NCBI GenBank assembly: GCA_020433455.1
Contig: JAGRCP010000043.1
Span: 1 to 64,000, forward strand
DNA length: 64,000 nt
Source of the DNA: Caldilineaceae bacterium
GTDB taxonomy: Bacteria; Chloroflexota; Anaerolineae; Caldilineales; Caldilineaceae
Direction: 5' to 3'
In this document: in pieces, positions 1-7,880 of the stretch
Position numbering within the stretch: position 1 is the first letter of the stretch
Layout: each line of letters begins with the position of its first letter
Notes under the pieces: generated by a model
Databases searched by the model: none
What the model was told of the DNA's origin: nothing
Seen by the model: only the letters and a program-made list of their open reading frames with translations
Program-made: the position numbers and the translations under genes

Positions 1-26
1 GGACAACCCGACGTCGGCCGAAACCC

Positions 27-56
27 GTAGGGGAGGGCCCCCGTGCCCTCCCGCCG
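27..56 (+). repeat. REP-like dispersed repeat, copy 1
   Basis: A G+C-rich stretch beginning GTAGGGGAGGG and ending CCCTCCCGCCG. Its reverse complement matches, with a few changes, the stretch at 15821-15849 (CGGCGGGAGGGC...CTCCCCTAC) and partly 15882-15902. All copies are intergenic. I infer a repetitive extragenic element; its function is unknown. Confidence 0.5.
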
Positions 57-310
57 CCGATCAGCGCGACATCGGCCGGATTACCCAAGCCCGGTTCAGC
101 GGGCGTTGTTCAATAGCCCGGCCGTTTGACGGCCGGGCGGACCACGCGCACAGAAGTCGGCGGGATCATCCACCTAGTCACTTGCCTGCCAGAGCCGGGC
201 GATATTTTCCACAGCAATGCTGAGGCTGTGCTGATCCTTGAACTCGGCAAAGCGGGATCCAGGGCGACGAGGCAACGCATGGCTATGTTCCTGTGTGAGT
301 GTGAAAAAGC

Positions 311-443
311 GAGTCCGGCGGATCTCAAATGGTTGACATGGCAACACAACCCGCGTAGGTCGGTGCATCCCTGCCCGACCGGTTGCTGAACCGAGTCTGT
401 CGGGCCGGAGGCGCCGACCTACCACATGAGATCCCGTTGAGCT
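311..443. mobile_element. MITE derived from an ISL3-family element
   Basis: About 133 bp bounded by inverted ends that resemble the ends of the ISL3 element at 23656-25051. The left end contains GGATCTCA (320-327) followed by ATGGTTGACA. The right end, read on the minus strand, contains GGATCTCATGTGGT and matches the IS left terminus at about 19 of 22 positions. The exact direct repeat AAAAGCGA flanks it (305-312 and 444-451), as expected for the 8-bp target duplication of ISL3 transposition. The true left edge may be 313, because the repeat overlaps by two bases. No transposase is encoded, so movement would need a transposase in trans. Confidence 0.7.
355..422. repeat. Palindromic repeat inside the MITE
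   Basis: The outer arms GTAGGTCGGTGC (355-366) and GCGCCGACCTAC (411-422) are nearly perfect reverse complements. The interior has a second weaker pair, CTGCCCGACCGGTT and GAACC...GTCGGGC. The whole can fold into a long hairpin. A related half-unit, CCGGCCCGACCTAC, sits at 2477-2490. This looks like a REP-type unit carried within the MITE. Confidence 0.55.
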
Positions 444-522
444 AAAAGCGAATCTGGTGGATACGCGGGTCAGTGCAGCAAAATTGGCTCAGGTGTCAAT
501 GCTGGGGAAAACAAATATTCAC

Positions 523-552
523 TTGACCAGATCGTATTCTATGAAATATAAT
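523..552 (+). promoter_or_regulatory. Sigma-70-type promoter of the TA operon
   Basis: TTGACC (523-528) and a consensus TATAAT (547-552) are separated by 18 bp. The expected transcription start, about seven bases past the -10 box, falls at about 559, the A of the antitoxin ATG. The ATG at 541 would lie inside the promoter and is therefore not the start. The layout implies a leaderless mRNA. Confidence 0.75.
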
Positions 553-558
553 CTACCC

Positions 559-807
559 ATGATTACTACAGTTACCAAGAAAAATATGATTACCATACCA
601 GCAAGCATTGCGCGTGAGTATGGCATAAAGCCCGGCTTCCGCTTCGAATGGCAGAAGATCGATGGGGAGGACGAGATTCTGATTCGCGTAATTCCCAGCC
701 GGGCGGAACTGGCGCGTCGCCTGCTGGGGCAGGGCCATCAATACGCACCGGAACGGGATGCGGTTCAGGAGCTAATCGAAGCGCGCAGGGCGGAAGAGGA
801 AGAGTAA
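559..807 (+). CDS. AbrB/MazE-type antitoxin
   Basis: 82 residues. The N-terminal half (MITTVTKKNMITIPASIARE) is a typical AbrB/MazE/SpoVT swapped-hairpin DNA-binding domain with the 'V..K..ITIPA.IA..YGI.PG' pattern. The C-terminal half is charged and ends in an acidic Glu-rich tail, the part that usually wraps the toxin. It would neutralise the PIN ribonuclease encoded three bases downstream and repress the shared promoter. I chose the ATG at 559 because a strong -10 box lies directly before it and covers the upstream ATG at 541. There is no Shine-Dalgarno sequence, consistent with leaderless translation. Confidence 0.85.
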   Translation: MITTVTKKNMITIPASIAREYGIKPGFRFEWQKIDGEDEILIRVIPSRAELARRLLGQGHQYAPERDAVQELIEARRAEEEE

Positions 808-810
808 CCT

Positions 811-1239
811 GTGCGCTATTTGCTTGATACCTCAGCCATTCTTGCCCACTATCGTCAAGAGGCAGGCTGGCAAGAGGTCCAGACCCTGTTTGAAACGGAA
901 GATGCAGAGATTTTTTGGTCCGTTGTTTCCCTGGCGGAGTTTGGGCGTCGTCTCAAGACGCTGGGGGCGAAAGAGGCGGATATCCTTTTCGTCATGGATA
1001 CCTATGCGCTTCTTTTCACCGAAATTATTGAGGTCGATCCCGCCATCGCCAAGCTGGCTTTTGTAATGGGCTGTCGCACTCCCCAACGCTTGCCGTTGAT
1101 TGATGCGTTCATTGCGGCAACGGCCGCCGGCCAGCAGGCGATTCTCGTTCATCGGGATGACCATATGACGGCAATTCCGGCTGAGTTACTGCAACAGCGG
1201 ATTCTGGCGGCAAAACAGAACGATGGGCATACCGCCTGA
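811..1239 (+). CDS. vapC: PIN-domain ribonuclease toxin (VapC type)
   Basis: 142 residues from a GTG start, three bases after the antitoxin stop, preceded by a purine-rich stretch. PIN-domain acidic residues are visible: Asp6 in LLDTSAIL, Glu43 in SLAEFGRR, Asp98 in LIDAFIAA, and the Asp116/117 pair in VHRDDHM. Members of the family cleave RNA (often tRNA or rRNA) with Mg2+ held by these residues. Together with the AbrB-type antitoxin it forms a type II toxin-antitoxin module. All catalytic positions are present, so the toxin looks intact. Confidence 0.88.
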   Translation: MRYLLDTSAILAHYRQEAGWQEVQTLFETEDAEIFWSVVSLAEFGRRLKTLGAKEADILFVMDTYALLFTEIIEVDPAIAKLAFVMGCRTPQRLPLIDAFIAATAAGQQAILVHRDDHMTAIPAELLQQRILAAKQNDGHTA

Positions 1240-1270
1240 CTCCCCCGCTTGTCCAACAAAGGAGCACCCC

Positions 1271-2461
1271 ATGTCCCAGGTTTACATTGTGGCCGCCGTG
1301 CGCACGCCCATCGGCAAATTCGGCGGCAGCCTCATGCGCCATTCCCCCACTGACCTGGGCGCAATCGCCCTGCGCGGCGCGCTGAGCCGGGCCGGCCTCA
1401 GCGGAAAAGACCTCGACCTCTACATTCTGGGCAACATCCTGCGCACAAACCACGGGCAACTCATCGCGCGCCAGGCCGCGCTCAAGGCCGGCGTGCCCGC
1501 GTACGTGGACGGCTATACGCTGGACATGGTCTGCTCGTCGGGCATGATGGCGGTCATGAACGGGGCCATGGCCATCAAGGCGGGCGAGGCGGACATCGTC
1601 CTGGCGGGCGGCGCGGAGTCTATGTCCCAGGCCGCATTCGCCCTCTCTCATCAGGCCCGCTGGGGCTACAAGATGGTCCCGTCCGGCTCCGCCCCCCTGT
1701 TCGACACCCTCACAACCGACGGCCTGACCGATCCCGCAACGGAAGAAGGAATGGGCGTAGAGACGGAGCGCCTGGCCGCGGCCTACGGCGTCACCCGGGA
1801 GGAGATGGACCAGGTAGCCGCCCTCTCCCATCAGCGCGCCGAAGCCGCGACCGCGGCGGGCGCTTTTACCCAGGAGATCGTGCCGGTGGAAATTACCGCG
1901 CGCGGCGAGACGCGCATGATGACCGACGACGAAGGCATCCGTCCCGGCACGACGCAGGCGACGCTGGCCAAGCTGCGCCCGGCCTTCACTGACGACGGAA
2001 CCATCACCGCGGGCAATGCCAGCCAGATCAGCGACGGCGCGGCCGCGCTCATCCTGGCCGGCGAAGAGGCGGTGACGCGCCACAGCCTGACGCCCCTGGC
2101 CCGTTATTTGGGCGGCGTCTGGTCAGCGGGCGAGACGTGGCGCTTTGCCGAGGCGCCCGTCCCCGCGGTGCAGAAGCTCAGCAAGAAGCTGGGCGTGGGT
2201 GTGGAAGATTTTGATTTGGTGGAGAACAACGAGGCGTTTGCCGTCAACAGCGTGCTCTTCAACCGGGAGTTGGGCATTCCGTATGAAAAGCTCAACGTGC
2301 GGGGCGGGGCGATTGCCCTGGGCCATCCCATCGGGTGCAGCGGTGCGCGCATCGTCGTGACGCTGATTCACGCGCTGCGGGAGACCAACGGCAAGCTGGG
2401 CCTGGCCGCGCTCTGCCACGGCATGGGCGGGGCCACGGCGTTGGCCATCGAGGCGTTGTGA
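1271..2461 (+). CDS. Acetyl-CoA acyltransferase (thiolase)
   Basis: 396 residues, the normal size for a thiolase. The ATG at 1271 follows AAAGGAGC at a good distance. The catalytic Cys88 sits in MVCSSGMMA, His352 in GHPIGCSGA and the second Cys382 in LCHGMGGA; the NEAFA motif is also present. The enzyme either condenses two acetyl-CoA to acetoacetyl-CoA or cleaves 3-ketoacyl-CoA in beta-oxidation. The sequence alone does not say which, and no other fatty-acid gene is nearby. The usual C-terminal CxGGGxG motif is here CHGMGG, a modest deviation. It may be read from its own promoter or through from the toxin gene, 31 bases upstream. Confidence 0.93.
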   Translation: MSQVYIVAAVRTPIGKFGGSLMRHSPTDLGAIALRGALSRAGLSGKDLDLYILGNILRTNHGQLIARQAALKAGVPAYVDGYTLDMVCSSGMMAVMNGAMAIKAGEADIVLAGGAESMSQAAFALSHQARWGYKMVPSGSAPLFDTLTTDGLTDPATEEGMGVETERLAAAYGVTREEMDQVAALSHQRAEAATAAGAFTQEIVPVEITARGETRMMTDDEGIRPGTTQATLAKLRPAFTDDGTITAGNASQISDGAAALILAGEEAVTRHSLTPLARYLGGVWSAGETWRFAEAPVPAVQKLSKKLGVGVEDFDLVENNEAFAVNSVLFNRELGIPYEKLNVRGGAIALGHPIGCSGARIVVTLIHALRETNGKLGLAALCHGMGGATALAIEAL

Positions 2462-2468
2462 ATTGACG

Positions 2469-2490
2469 GCGGGCCTCCGGCCCGACCTAC
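2469..2490. repeat. REP half-unit between convergent genes
   Basis: Between the convergent thiolase and HAD genes lies CGGGCCTCCGGCCCG followed by ACCTAC. It is self-complementary and shares CCCGACCTAC-type bases with the palindrome at 355-422. It overlaps the HAD stop codon. It could act as a weak bidirectional transcription barrier, but there is no T-tract. Confidence 0.4.
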
Positions 2491-3554
2491 TGCCAGGCGC
2501 GGATTAATGCGGGCAAATGGTGCATATCCTCAATCTTTGCATCAGCCACGATGCGTTCCGCATCTTCCTGGTTTTGATGCGCGATCTGCGGCGTCGTGCC
2601 CATGTCAACGAACACGGTCTGCGCGCCGATCTCCACGCCGCCCGCGACGTCATGGCGCAGGCTGTCGCCCACGACGACCGTCTCGTAACCCAGCACGCCC
2701 CACCGTTCCAGAATGAGGTCAAAAATTTGGGGATCGGGCTTGCGGTATTCAACGCCGGCGCTGGTCAGCACCATGTCAAAGTAAGGGCGCAGGCCCAGGT
2801 AATCAACCGTGCGCTGAAAGACCCGGTCACAATTGTAGTTGGCCAATAGGGCCAACTTGTAACCGTCGCGGCGCAGCGCATCCAACATCTCGATCACGCC
2901 GGGACGGAGCGCCCAGGCCGTCATCTCGGGGGCGTAAAAGGTGTCCACGGCCCGGCGCAACACGGCCGGGTCCATTTTGCTTACGGGATAGCCGATAAAC
3001 TGGAGCAAAAAACTCATGGCGTCATCGGCAATGTGCTCCTCCTGCTCTTCCTCCGACTTCTCCTCGGCAAAGACCCGGGCGTCCACGATGTCCTGCGCAA
3101 CCTCATCCGGCAGCTCCATGCCCGTAGCGCGCATGTAGGCGGCGGCTTCCCGCGCGCCCGCGGTCATTAGCTCTTCGAGAGGGCGGGTGAGCGCGGCCAG
3201 CGTATAGTCAAAGTCAAAAATAATTCCCTGCACCAGACGTTGGGTCGGACGGTCGGCCAGCGGCAATTCGGGAAAAAAATTTGCCTCCAGCGCACTGAGC
3301 TGCGTACGGTCGAGGCGGGCCGGCTCCATCTCTTCCACATCCTCTATGGGCGCGGCAGGCGCCTCCGGTTCGGGCGGCGGACCAAAGAGCGCGTACTGTT
3401 CCGCCGATGTGAGGGAACGGCCCTCGGCCCGCACCCGGCGCAGGAAAGCCTCTTTTTCGTCCGGCGTCAACGGCTCCATGCCGGGAGCCAATTCGACTTC
3501 ATCCAGCTTTTTGCGCAGTTCCTCGTCCTTCAGATCGTCATCAGGCTTGGACAT
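2487..3554 (-). CDS. HAD-superfamily hydrolase
   Basis: 355 residues. An N-terminal charged, Pro-rich stretch of about 100 residues precedes a complete haloacid-dehalogenase fold. Motif I is [10 protein letters not shown] (nucleophile Asp in DxDxT), the motif III Lys is in [10 protein letters not shown], and motif IV is [14 protein letters not shown]. These enzymes usually remove phosphate from small molecules; the substrate is unknown. The ATG overlaps the stop of the upstream MFS gene as TAATG and is preceded by a very strong GGGGAGGAGG, so the two are translationally coupled. The N-terminal extension is unusual for a phosphoglycolate-phosphatase-like enzyme and may be disordered. Confidence 0.88.
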   Translation of the reverse strand: MSKPDDDLKDEELRKKLDEVELAPGMEPLTPDEKEAFLRRVRAEGRSLTSAEQYALFGPPPEPEAPAAPIEDVEEMEPARLDRTQLSALEANFFPELPLADRPTQRLVQGIIFDFDYTLAALTRPLEELMTAGAREAAAYMRATGMELPDEVAQDIVDARVFAEEKSEEEQEEHIADDAMSFLLQFIGYPVSKMDPAVLRRAVDTFYAPEMTAWALRPGVIEMLDALRRDGYKLALLANYNCDRVFQRTVDYLGLRPYFDMVLTSAGVEYRKPDPQIFDLILERWGVLGYETVVVGDSLRHDVAGGVEIGAQTVFVDMGTTPQIAHQNQEDAERIVADAKIEDMHHLPALIRAWQ

Positions 3555-4765
3555 TATGCCCCTCCTCCCCGGTAGACCCGGGCGGCAGGCAGCCGGAAGA
3601 CCGCGGGAATGCTCAGCACCGCCAACACGCCGCTCCAAAAGAATGCCTGGGATAGGCCGCCCCGGTCCGCCATGAGCCCGACGACGGCAATTGCCCCGGC
3701 CCGCACCAAAAAAGTAAAGAACATGAAGATGCCATTGGCCGCGGCTCGGTTATCGGGAAATTCGTCCTGGACGACGGCCATGAGTACCGGCGTGGGTGAA
3801 ATAGCCGTCAGCCCCAAACCGATGAGCGCTGGCACGATGAGCCAGTCCGGTCCGAAAAGGAAGGCGGCCAGCAAGATGGGTGCCAGAATCAGCACGATGA
3901 GCAGCATCTGTGCACGGCCGATGCGGTCGCTCACCGTGCCGGTAAGGAGCGCGCCGACCACGCCCGCGCCTTCCAGGATGGTGAGCGCCGCGGCGGAAAT
4001 CCAGAGATCGGCATGCTGCACATCACGCATGAAGACGGGCAGATAGGTGGTCAACGCCACCACCATGAAGGCCTTGGGCAGCATGATCCAGAGCAGGACG
4101 GGAAAGACGCGCTGCATGCGAGGCAGCATGGTCTGTAGAGAAGGAGTCGCACGGTTGGGATCGGCTTTAACGTCATGCAGTCGCCACCAGAGCACAGCGC
4201 TGGTGAGCCAGCCCAGGGCCGCCAATCGCCAGATGCCGTCGATCCCCCACCAAACCACGGCGCTTGCCACCACAATGGGGCCTACGGTGCGGCCCAGCTC
4301 GCCGCCGGCCATAAACAAGCTCATGCCCGTCCCCACGCGCTTGCCCGACACCCGAGCGATCATGGCGGGCGCGGGCGCGTGGAATGCAGCGATGCTCACG
4401 CCCGCGGCCAACAGGATCAGCATGAGCGCGAAGTAGCTGTGGACCAGGCCGATGGCGCTCATGAGGGTGGCCGTGGCCGCCGGCGCCAGAATGACGAAGT
4501 AACGCAGGCTCATACGGTCGGCCAGGAAGCCGATAAAAGGATTGAGCACGCTGGGCAACTGGGTAAAGATGACCAGGCTGCCCGCGGCCGTGTAATTGGT
4601 CCCCAGCGTCGTCATGATCTCCTTGAGGAGAGGCGGCAGAAACGCTGAAAAGGTGTCGTGCATGAAGTGGCCGCCCGTTATGGTCATCACCTGGTCGGTG
4701 TGGAAGTTGTCTTCCTGGGACGGAGCGGAAGCGGATTTTGTTGGCGTTGCGGTTTGAGATGACAT
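3554..4765 (-). CDS. MFS transporter, FSR-like
   Basis: About 403 residues with some twelve hydrophobic segments. The early sequence [17 protein letters not shown] resembles the first helix of the fosmidomycin-resistance (FSR) branch of the major facilitator superfamily. The cytoplasmic loops carry [10 protein letters not shown] and SDRIGRAQ, typical MFS loop motifs. It probably exports a small molecule by proton antiport, substrate unknown. I chose the ATG at 4765 because the residues before it look non-coding, but its ribosome site is poor and a start at 4789 is possible. It is coupled to the HAD gene by a one-base overlap. Confidence 0.85.
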   Translation of the reverse strand: MSSQTATPTKSASAPSQEDNFHTDQVMTITGGHFMHDTFSAFLPPLLKEIMTTLGTNYTAAGSLVIFTQLPSVLNPFIGFLADRMSLRYFVILAPAATATLMSAIGLVHSYFALMLILLAAGVSIAAFHAPAPAMIARVSGKRVGTGMSLFMAGGELGRTVGPIVVASAVVWWGIDGIWRLAALGWLTSAVLWWRLHDVKADPNRATPSLQTMLPRMQRVFPVLLWIMLPKAFMVVALTTYLPVFMRDVQHADLWISAAALTILEGAGVVGALLTGTVSDRIGRAQMLLIVLILAPILLAAFLFGPDWLIVPALIGLGLTAISPTPVLMAVVQDEFPDNRAAANGIFMFFTFLVRAGAIAVVGLMADRGGLSQAFFWSGVLAVLSIPAVFRLPAARVYRGGGA

Positions 4766-5089
4766 GGAAGGCCCGTTAGCGTAAATCATCGCCAAGGCGA
4801 TGGGGAGGATAGATTTTGATACGGTAATGCCAGGGTAATGTAAGAAGGTAACGCATTCACGATCTGAATGCAAGTATGCTGTCTGCGTGTCGGTACGCCG
4901 ACTTGCGGTTAGCCGCGATTTCAGGGGGACAAGTACATTATCAGCCGCAATTGTGCCGCTTGCCGTCTATGAGAATTGGAAAAAAAGTCAGGCGCGACTG
5001 CCGGAAATGATACGCGATTTTCGCGAGTCAAGCGGGAACAATAATCCGGATGAGATTATGGAAGCCGTCCTGCAGGCCCAGGCAAGCCG
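4766..5089. other. Intergenic gap, possible gene remnant
   Basis: No convincing gene. On the plus strand an open frame from about 4887 runs into the permease gene and encodes a short charged stretch (VPLAVYENWKKSQ...). It has a faint look of a degenerate antitoxin, but there is no partner, no ribosome site, and its end overlaps the permease gene. I see no terminator hairpin of note here. Confidence 0.4.
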
Positions 5090-6097
5090 TCAGCGCCAGG
5101 GCATGATGCGCCGCTCCAGCCACTGAAGGCTAAACGTGAGGAGAACGCCCAGGGCCATAACCACGAAGAGCCCCGCGTACATCTTTTCAGTGACCAGCAC
5201 TTCCCAATAGTAGAAGGTGACGAAGCCCACGCCCTTACGCGCGCGCACAAACTCGATGGCCACAATGACGATAAGCGCGGTGCCCAGCGCCAGGCGCAGC
5301 CCGGCAAAGATAACCGGCAACGCGCCGGGCAGAATCACGTGGCGAAAGAGTTGCAGCCGGTTTGCGCCGTAGTTCCTTCCGGCCTGAATGTAGACGGGAT
5401 CGATGTCCCGCACGCCGGCCATGGTGTTGATGGCCACCAGAAAGAAAGCCGAAATCGCCACCACAGCGATTTTGGGCCCCTCGCCGAAGGGATTGGCGAA
5501 GACCAGCATCATGATGGGAAAAATGGCGATCTTGGGCAGGACGTAGATGGCCGACATGACGCCGTCCAGCATGGTGCGTACGGTGCGGTTCATGCCCATG
5601 ATCATGCCTACGAAGATGCCGGGAATCACGCCGATGATAAAGCCGGCAAAGACGCGCCAGAGCGTGGTCAGCACGTGGCTTTCGGTGAAGAGACTCCACG
5701 CGGCGGGCCAGCCTTCGGCGGCCAGCGTCTGGGGAAAGAGCCAGGGCCGCCCGAACATACTCGTCTTGTTGAAGGTGTCGTAGTGGATGGTCAGGTCCCA
5801 CAGCGCGGCCGCGATGCGCGTCGGAGGCGGGAACCAGCGGGGATTCAGGATTTCGTTACGCGCAATCAGCTCCCAAGCCAGCAGCAGCAGCACGGGAAAG
5901 GCCACGGCTAATCCCACTTCGTAGGTGCGCTGATAACGCAGGGGCGCCGTCTTGCCCGCCTCATCGGCCAGCCAGATAAAGAGAGCGAAGCCCACGCCCA
6001 GCCCCAACCACCAGAGGGGCTGCCACCACCCCGCGATGAAAAAGAGCAGGTTCCAGGCAATGAGCGTTAAAGCGATAAGAAGCGTGTTGCGGGTCAT
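5090..6097 (-). CDS. ABC permease, SsuC/TauC/NrtB-like
   Basis: 335 residues. The first ~110 residues add extra hydrophobic helices, and the rest is a binding-protein-dependent permease domain. The EAA loop that docks the ATPase is visible around YIQAGRNYGANRLQLFRHV. The closest families move nitrate, sulfonates, taurine or thiamin precursors; the substrate cannot be told. The start at 6097 is favoured over 6109 because GAGG lies six bases before it. The matching ATPase is upstream at 6207-7010, but no solute-binding protein gene is in the window. Confidence 0.88.
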   Translation of the reverse strand: MTRNTLLIALTLIAWNLLFFIAGWWQPLWWLGLGVGFALFIWLADEAGKTAPLRYQRTYEVGLAVAFPVLLLLAWELIARNEILNPRWFPPPTRIAAALWDLTIHYDTFNKTSMFGRPWLFPQTLAAEGWPAAWSLFTESHVLTTLWRVFAGFIIGVIPGIFVGMIMGMNRTVRTMLDGVMSAIYVLPKIAIFPIMMLVFANPFGEGPKIAVVAISAFFLVAINTMAGVRDIDPVYIQAGRNYGANRLQLFRHVILPGALPVIFAGLRLALGTALIVIVAIEFVRARKGVGFVTFYYWEVLVTEKMYAGLFVVMALGVLLTFSLQWLERRIMPWR

Positions 6098-6124
6098 GAG
6101 GTTCCTCATAAGTGAAGATTGAAA

Positions 6125-6225
6125 AATAAAGATTGGAGATTCGGAACGCCGGATATTGTCGTGTCCGGCATCTGTTTGACAACTCGAAACGTTCTCTTAC
6201 CAATTTTCACTCTTCAATCTTTATT
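6125..6225. repeat. Intercistronic inverted repeat
   Basis: The ~110-bp gap between the ATPase and permease genes contains AATAAAGATTG (6125-6135) and its exact complement CAATCTTTATT (6215-6225). Between them is a smaller stem, GCCGGA (6148-6153) with TCCGGC (6164-6169). The AT-rich arms also hold repeated GTGAA.ATTG motifs. It could be an mRNA-stabilising or processing hairpin, or an inserted small repeat. Confidence 0.55.
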
Positions 6226-7010
6226 TGCCCCTCTTCCCCCATAGCCCTCACCACCTCTCCCTCCAACTCTTGCCAGATGCGATAGGTCAGGTCGCTGAAG
6301 GCGGGCAGGGCCGTGGATTCAACCGAGCGGGGGCGCGGGATATCCACCGCAAAAACGGCCTTGGTGCGCCCCGGATGGGCGGTCATGAGGATGACCCGGT
6401 CACCCAAGAGAACCGCTTCATCAATGCTGTGGGTGATGTAGACCACGGTCTTGCGCGTCTCTTCCCAAATGCGCATAAACTCCTGCTGCAAGACCTTGCG
6501 CGTCTGAGCGTCCAGCGCGCCCAATGGTTCGTCCATGAGCAGCACTTCGGGGTCATTGGCCAGGGCCCGGGCGATGCTCACCCGCTGCTTCATGCCGCCG
6601 GAAATCTGATGGGGATAGTAGCCGGCGAACTTGGTCAGCCCGACCCGCTCGATCCATTCTCGGGCAGTGGCCTCCCGCTCGGCTTTGCCCACGCCCCGCA
6701 TCTCCAACCCAAAGGCTACGTTATCCAGCACCGTCTTCCAGGGAAAGATGGCGTACTCCTGAAAAACCACGTTGTTCAGCGGCTTGCGGGGGTCGGCGCC
6801 CGGCGTGATCGTCACGCTGCCCGCGCTGGCTGTGTCCAGCCCGGCCAGGATGCGCAAAAACGTGGACTTGCCGCAGCCTGACGGGCCCACAATGCAGACA
6901 AACTCGCCGTCGGCCACATCCAGGCTAAAGTCCTCCAGCGCGGTAATCTCACCGCCGTCAACAGATGGGTACCGCTTGTAAACCTGACGCGCGGTGATTT
7001 TGGCGTCCAT
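6207..7010 (-). CDS. ABC ATPase, SsuB/TauB/NrtD-like
   Basis: 267 residues. All ATPase motifs are present in order: Walker A GPSGCGKST, Q-loop near VVFQEYAIFPW, signature ISGGMKQRVSIARAL, Walker B VLLMDEPLGALD, and H-loop YITHSIDEAV. It energises uptake with the permease at 5090-6097. The ATG at 7010 lies four bases after the stop of the upstream phosphodiesterase gene, so these genes form one transcription unit. The closest relatives serve nitrate/sulfonate/taurine-type importers. Confidence 0.92.
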   Translation of the reverse strand: MDAKITARQVYKRYPSVDGGEITALEDFSLDVADGEFVCIVGPSGCGKSTFLRILAGLDTASAGSVTITPGADPRKPLNNVVFQEYAIFPWKTVLDNVAFGLEMRGVGKAEREATAREWIERVGLTKFAGYYPHQISGGMKQRVSIARALANDPEVLLMDEPLGALDAQTRKVLQQEFMRIWEETRKTVVYITHSIDEAVLLGDRVILMTAHPGRTKAVFAVDIPRPRSVESTALPAFSDLTYRIWQELEGEVVRAMGEEGQIKIEE

Positions 7011-7014
7011 ACAA

Positions 7015-7770
7015 TTATCCGTTCGTAGAGGTGAGCGCCCGAACCACCGGGCCGGGTTCATCGGCCAGGAGCGCATCCACGCCCAGCGCCCGATAGAGGG
7101 CCAGTCGGGGCAGAGGATTGGGATCCAGGGGCGCAATGATGCTGCCCCGACGATGGACGGTGCGCACGTAGAGAGGGTTGAGCAGCAGCAGGGGCCAGAA
7201 CGGTCCGGCCAGTTGCGCATCCCGGGGCGGGCGCGGGTTGCTCAAGGTCACGTAGCCGGCAATGAGGGGCGGATATAGCTGCCGGACTGCATGTACCAGG
7301 GCCGGTTGAAAGGAGATCACCGCCGCCCGATCCAGCATACCGTAGCCGGCCAGGGTATCGATAAAGCGGCGCGCATAGCGTTCCTCAATAAAGCGTTCGT
7401 CCTTCAGCTCCAACAGCAGCGGCGTCTGTGCGCCGGTCATGGCCAGGAGTTCCACCAGGGTAGGAATCCGTTCGGCCGTAAGCGTACCGTTGGGCCGGCG
7501 CGTCTCCAGGCGTTTGAGCCGGGCCAGGCTCTGCTCGCTCACGGTTCCCGCGCCGTCGGTCATACGCTCCAGCGTGGCGTCGTGAAAGAGAACGATCTCG
7601 CCGTCGCGGGAAAAGCGCAGGTCCGTCTCCAGCACGTCGGCGCCTTGCTTCAACGCGCGGGCGAAGGAGGCGAGGGTATTCTCCGGCTCCTCTTTGGGCG
7701 CGCCCCGGTGGGCAATCACAAAAGGGCGCCCCAGGCGCGCCCGTTCTCGTTCTAAATCTGACCATTTCAT
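7015..7770 (-). CDS. Glycerophosphodiester phosphodiesterase
   Basis: 251 residues with a GDPD TIM barrel. Early catalytic elements are visible: [13 protein letters not shown] (HRG and PENT motifs), [11 protein letters not shown] (metal-binding E-x-D) and [13 protein letters not shown] (catalytic His). Such enzymes hydrolyse glycerophosphodiesters from phospholipid turnover to glycerol-3-phosphate and an alcohol. There is no signal peptide, so it is probably cytosolic. It is the first gene of the operon with the ABC ATPase and permease, which may hint at a phosphorus- or amine-containing substrate for that importer (inference only). Confidence 0.9.
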   Translation of the reverse strand: MKWSDLERERARLGRPFVIAHRGAPKEEPENTLASFARALKQGADVLETDLRFSRDGEIVLFHDATLERMTDGAGTVSEQSLARLKRLETRRPNGTLTAERIPTLVELLAMTGAQTPLLLELKDERFIEERYARRFIDTLAGYGMLDRAAVISFQPALVHAVRQLYPPLIAGYVTLSNPRPPRDAQLAGPFWPLLLLNPLYVRTVHRRGSIIAPLDPNPLPRLALYRALGVDALLADEPGPVVRALTSTNG

Positions 7771-7803
7771 GCTGATACTTTAGCATAGCCGGGGGAAATT
7801 GTC

Positions 7804-7855
7804 GGAATACGAAAAAAGCGACCGATGAATTCGTCGGTCGCTTTTTTCGTATTCC
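7804..7855. terminator. Bidirectional rho-independent terminator
   Basis: A perfect inverted repeat with 22-base arms (7804-7825 and 7834-7855) around an 8-base loop. The core stem GCGACCGA/TCGGTCGC is flanked by A6 and T6, so it has a U-run in both directions. It lies 25 bases past the malG-type stop and ends the sugar ABC operon. It also insulates the downstream phosphodiesterase operon. Confidence 0.92.
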
Positions 7856-7880
7856 GGTTGTTAATTCCGGCGCGGATTTT

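Larger units (their letters stand above)
1..558. other. Non-coding window start with repeats
   Basis: I find no gene here. Short open frames exist on both strands but none has a recognisable family, a ribosome binding site or consistent codon use. The region holds a G+C-rich dispersed repeat (27-56), an ISL3-derived MITE (311-443) with a palindromic repeat inside it, and the promoter of the toxin-antitoxin pair (523-552). The stretch 57-304 shows nothing I can name. Confidence 0.7.

Noticed and set aside
174-425. Minus-strand frame across the MITE
   Set aside because: Part of its translation (LPCQPFEIRR) resembles the out-of-gene translation at the ISL3 end (LPCQPHEIRK). This reflects shared terminal DNA rather than a protein.
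541-807. An earlier ATG (541) as the antitoxin start
   Set aside because: The TATAAT box at 547-552 lies within the added codons and transcription should begin at about 559.
1109-2083. A 324-codon minus-strand frame over the toxin and thiolase genes
   Set aside because: Antisense shadow; the thiolase on the other strand carries all catalytic residues.
4887-5126. A 79-codon plus-strand frame between the MFS and permease genes
   Set aside because: Slight resemblance to an antitoxin remnant, but it overlaps the permease end, has no ribosome site and no partner toxin. Kept only as a possible remnant in the gap entry.
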